Position numbers and translations under genes: made by a program. Under the pieces are notes generated by a model that saw only the letters and a list, made by a program, of their open reading frames with translations, did no database searches and was not told the origin of the DNA. From positions 1 to 7,105 of the forward strand of contig QKDF01000285.1 of NCBI GenBank assembly GCA_003245395.1: a stretch of DNA of 7,105 nt. The letters are read 5' to 3'. Positions 6,221 through 7,105 of the stretch are shown in pieces (position 1 is the first letter of the stretch; every line of letters begins with the position of its first letter). The stretch is from Clostridia bacterium. GTDB lineage: Bacteria > Bacillota > Clostridia > Oscillospirales > Oscillospiraceae.

Positions 6221-7105
6221 ATGATTCCATACATTGCCCATACACGGGAAGACGGAGCGGAACAGAGCGTTCTTTCCCATTTAGAAGGAACGAGAGACCT
6301 GGCCGCGGGATTTGCCGCGGCCTTTGGTGCAGAGGGAGACGCATCCATGGCGGCGGCGCTGCACGACATCGGGAAATATTCGGCCCGGTTTCAGGAGCAT
6401 ATCCGGCATCCGGAAAAAGGCGATCATGTAGATCACTCCACGGCAGGAGCACAGGCAGTCGCCGGCAGGAGGCTGTCCCCGGTGGCGTTCGCCGTTGCGG
6501 GGCACCACGGCGGGCTGCCGGACGGAGGGAGCATAGGCAACACAGCGGATGCCGGGACGCTTTACGGACGGCTGGGGCGGAAGGTGGAGGACTGCTCCTT
6601 CTGGCAGACCGAGCAGCCGCCGCCAAAGGGCGAGACGCCGTCATTTCTGCGGGGTGCGGACAAGTTTACCGTCGCCTTCTACACACGGATGCTCTACTCC
6701 TGTCTGGTGGATGCGGATTATCTGGATACGGAGCGGTTCATGCAGGGGGAGCAGGATCGGGGCGCTTATGACGCCATCCCGCTGCTGGAAAAGCGCTTTT
6801 CGGCGTATCTGGAGCGCTGGGAGAAGTCCGCGTCCTCGCTCAACGGCGAGCGGGACAGCATCCTTTCCCGGTGTCTGGCGGCGGGGGATCAGGCGCGGGG
6901 GCTTTATACCCTGACGGTTCCCACCGGGGGCGGAAAAACCGTGTCCTCGCTGGGGTTCGCTCTGCGCCACGCGGTCAGATGGGGGATGAAGCGGGTGATT
7001 TACATCATTCCATATACCGCTATCATCGATCAGACGGCGCAGACGTTCCGGGACATTCTGGGTAAAGAGAGCGTGCTGGAGCACCATTCCGGGGTAAATT
7101 TCGCC
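6221..7105 (+). CDS. cas3: CRISPR-associated nuclease-helicase Cas3, type I-C-like, N-terminal part
   Basis: Exactly 295 codons are open from ATG 6221 to the window edge, with no stop. AAGGAGG (6208-6214) lies 6 nt before the start. The N-terminus MIPYIAHTREDGAEQSVLSH resembles Cas3 of type I-C systems such as that of Bacillus halodurans. The HD nuclease domain shows H20, H48-D49 in ALHDIGKYS, H69 and H72 in DHVDHSTAGA, H95-H96 in GHHGG, and D164-x-D166 in LVDADYLD. The helicase begins with Walker A TVPTGGGKT (K239 contacts ATP phosphates), followed by the motif Ia region YIIPYTAIIDQTA. The enzyme is recruited by Cascade to R-loops and cuts and unwinds invader DNA using ATP. Motif II and the rest of the helicase, roughly 450-550 residues, lie beyond the window. 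In type I-C, cas3 normally comes first, followed by cas5, cas8c, cas7, cas4, cas1 and cas2. Sampled stretches are richer in GC than the preceding gene. Cas3 identity is firm; the subtype is inferred. Confidence 0.93.
   Translation, partial: MIPYIAHTREDGAEQSVLSHLEGTRDLAAGFAAAFGAEGDASMAAALHDIGKYSARFQEHIRHPEKGDHVDHSTAGAQAVAGRRLSPVAFAVAGHHGGLPDGGSIGNTADAGTLYGRLGRKVEDCSFWQTEQPPPKGETPSFLRGADKFTVAFYTRMLYSCLVDADYLDTERFMQGEQDRGAYDAIPLLEKRFSAYLERWEKSASSLNGERDSILSRCLAAGDQARGLYTLTVPTGGGKTVSSLGFALRHAVRWGMKRVIYIIPYTAIIDQTAQTFRDILGKESVLEHHSGVNFA

Noticed and set aside
6052..6914. Plus-strand open frames at 6052-6771 and 6549-6914 and minus-strand frames across 6153-7087
   Set aside because: All overlap the real cas3 frame in other phases; they are long because of high GC, and they show low-complexity Arg, Gly and Ser-rich translations without motifs.
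3393..7105. A possible cyclic-nucleotide signalling defence system linking the GGDEF protein to cas3
   Set aside because: The two genes are separated by a strong terminator and a separate promoter. The cyclase looks like a standard cyclic-di-GMP enzyme with sensor domains, and type I Cas3 needs no second messenger. Adjacency alone is not evidence.
1..7105. CRISPR repeats, tRNA or rRNA genes, insertion sequences, attachment sites
   Set aside because: Reading both strands by eye, I saw no regularly spaced repeats, no tRNA-like cloverleaf, no rRNA segments and no transposase or terminal inverted repeats. Short or diverged elements could be missed without computation.

Overview
The window looks like chromosomal DNA from a mid-GC Firmicute of the class Clostridia, probably of the Oscillospiraceae type found in the gut. 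Four things suggest this: strong AGGAGG-type ribosome binding sites, the small CGVC thioredoxin-like protein, the signal-peptide-less zinc-dependent phospholipase C family protein, and a multi-PAS GGDEF/HD-GYP protein. This placement is by resemblance only, since no search could be run.

Layout, left to right. (1) Positions 1-128, minus strand: the N-terminus of a ketopantoate reductase family protein (PanE/ApbA-like), cut by the window edge. (2) Positions 129-406: a divergent intergenic region with a promoter on each strand and a bidirectional terminator-like hairpin just before the next gene. (3) Positions 407-748, plus strand: a small thioredoxin-fold protein, ending in a strong terminator in the convergent gap 749-967. 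(4) Positions 968-3044, minus strand: a two-gene operon, with the zinc-dependent phospholipase C family gene first and a UMF1/Atg22-type major facilitator transporter second. (5) Positions 3045-3392: a divergent control region with two good sigma-A promoters back to back, an AT-rich dyad, and a leader of about 146 nt able to form alternative folds. (6) Positions 3393-5957, plus strand: an 854-residue soluble protein with four PAS domains, then GGDEF, then HD-GYP, a predicted cyclic-di-GMP synthesis and breakdown enzyme with both active sites apparently intact. It ends in a strong intrinsic terminator. (7) Positions 6041-6220: a control region with a promoter and a perfect 14-bp palindrome. (8) Positions 6221-7105, plus strand: the first 295 codons of a CRISPR-associated Cas3 nuclease-helicase, type I-C by resemblance, running off the right edge.

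The genes form separate transcription units rather than one system. The most notable parts are the start of a type I CRISPR-Cas operon at the right edge, with a candidate operator over its leader, and the structured leader and dyad of the cyclic-di-GMP gene. I found no convincing new multi-gene system in these 7.1 kb. The CRISPR array and remaining cas genes, if present, lie beyond position 7105.
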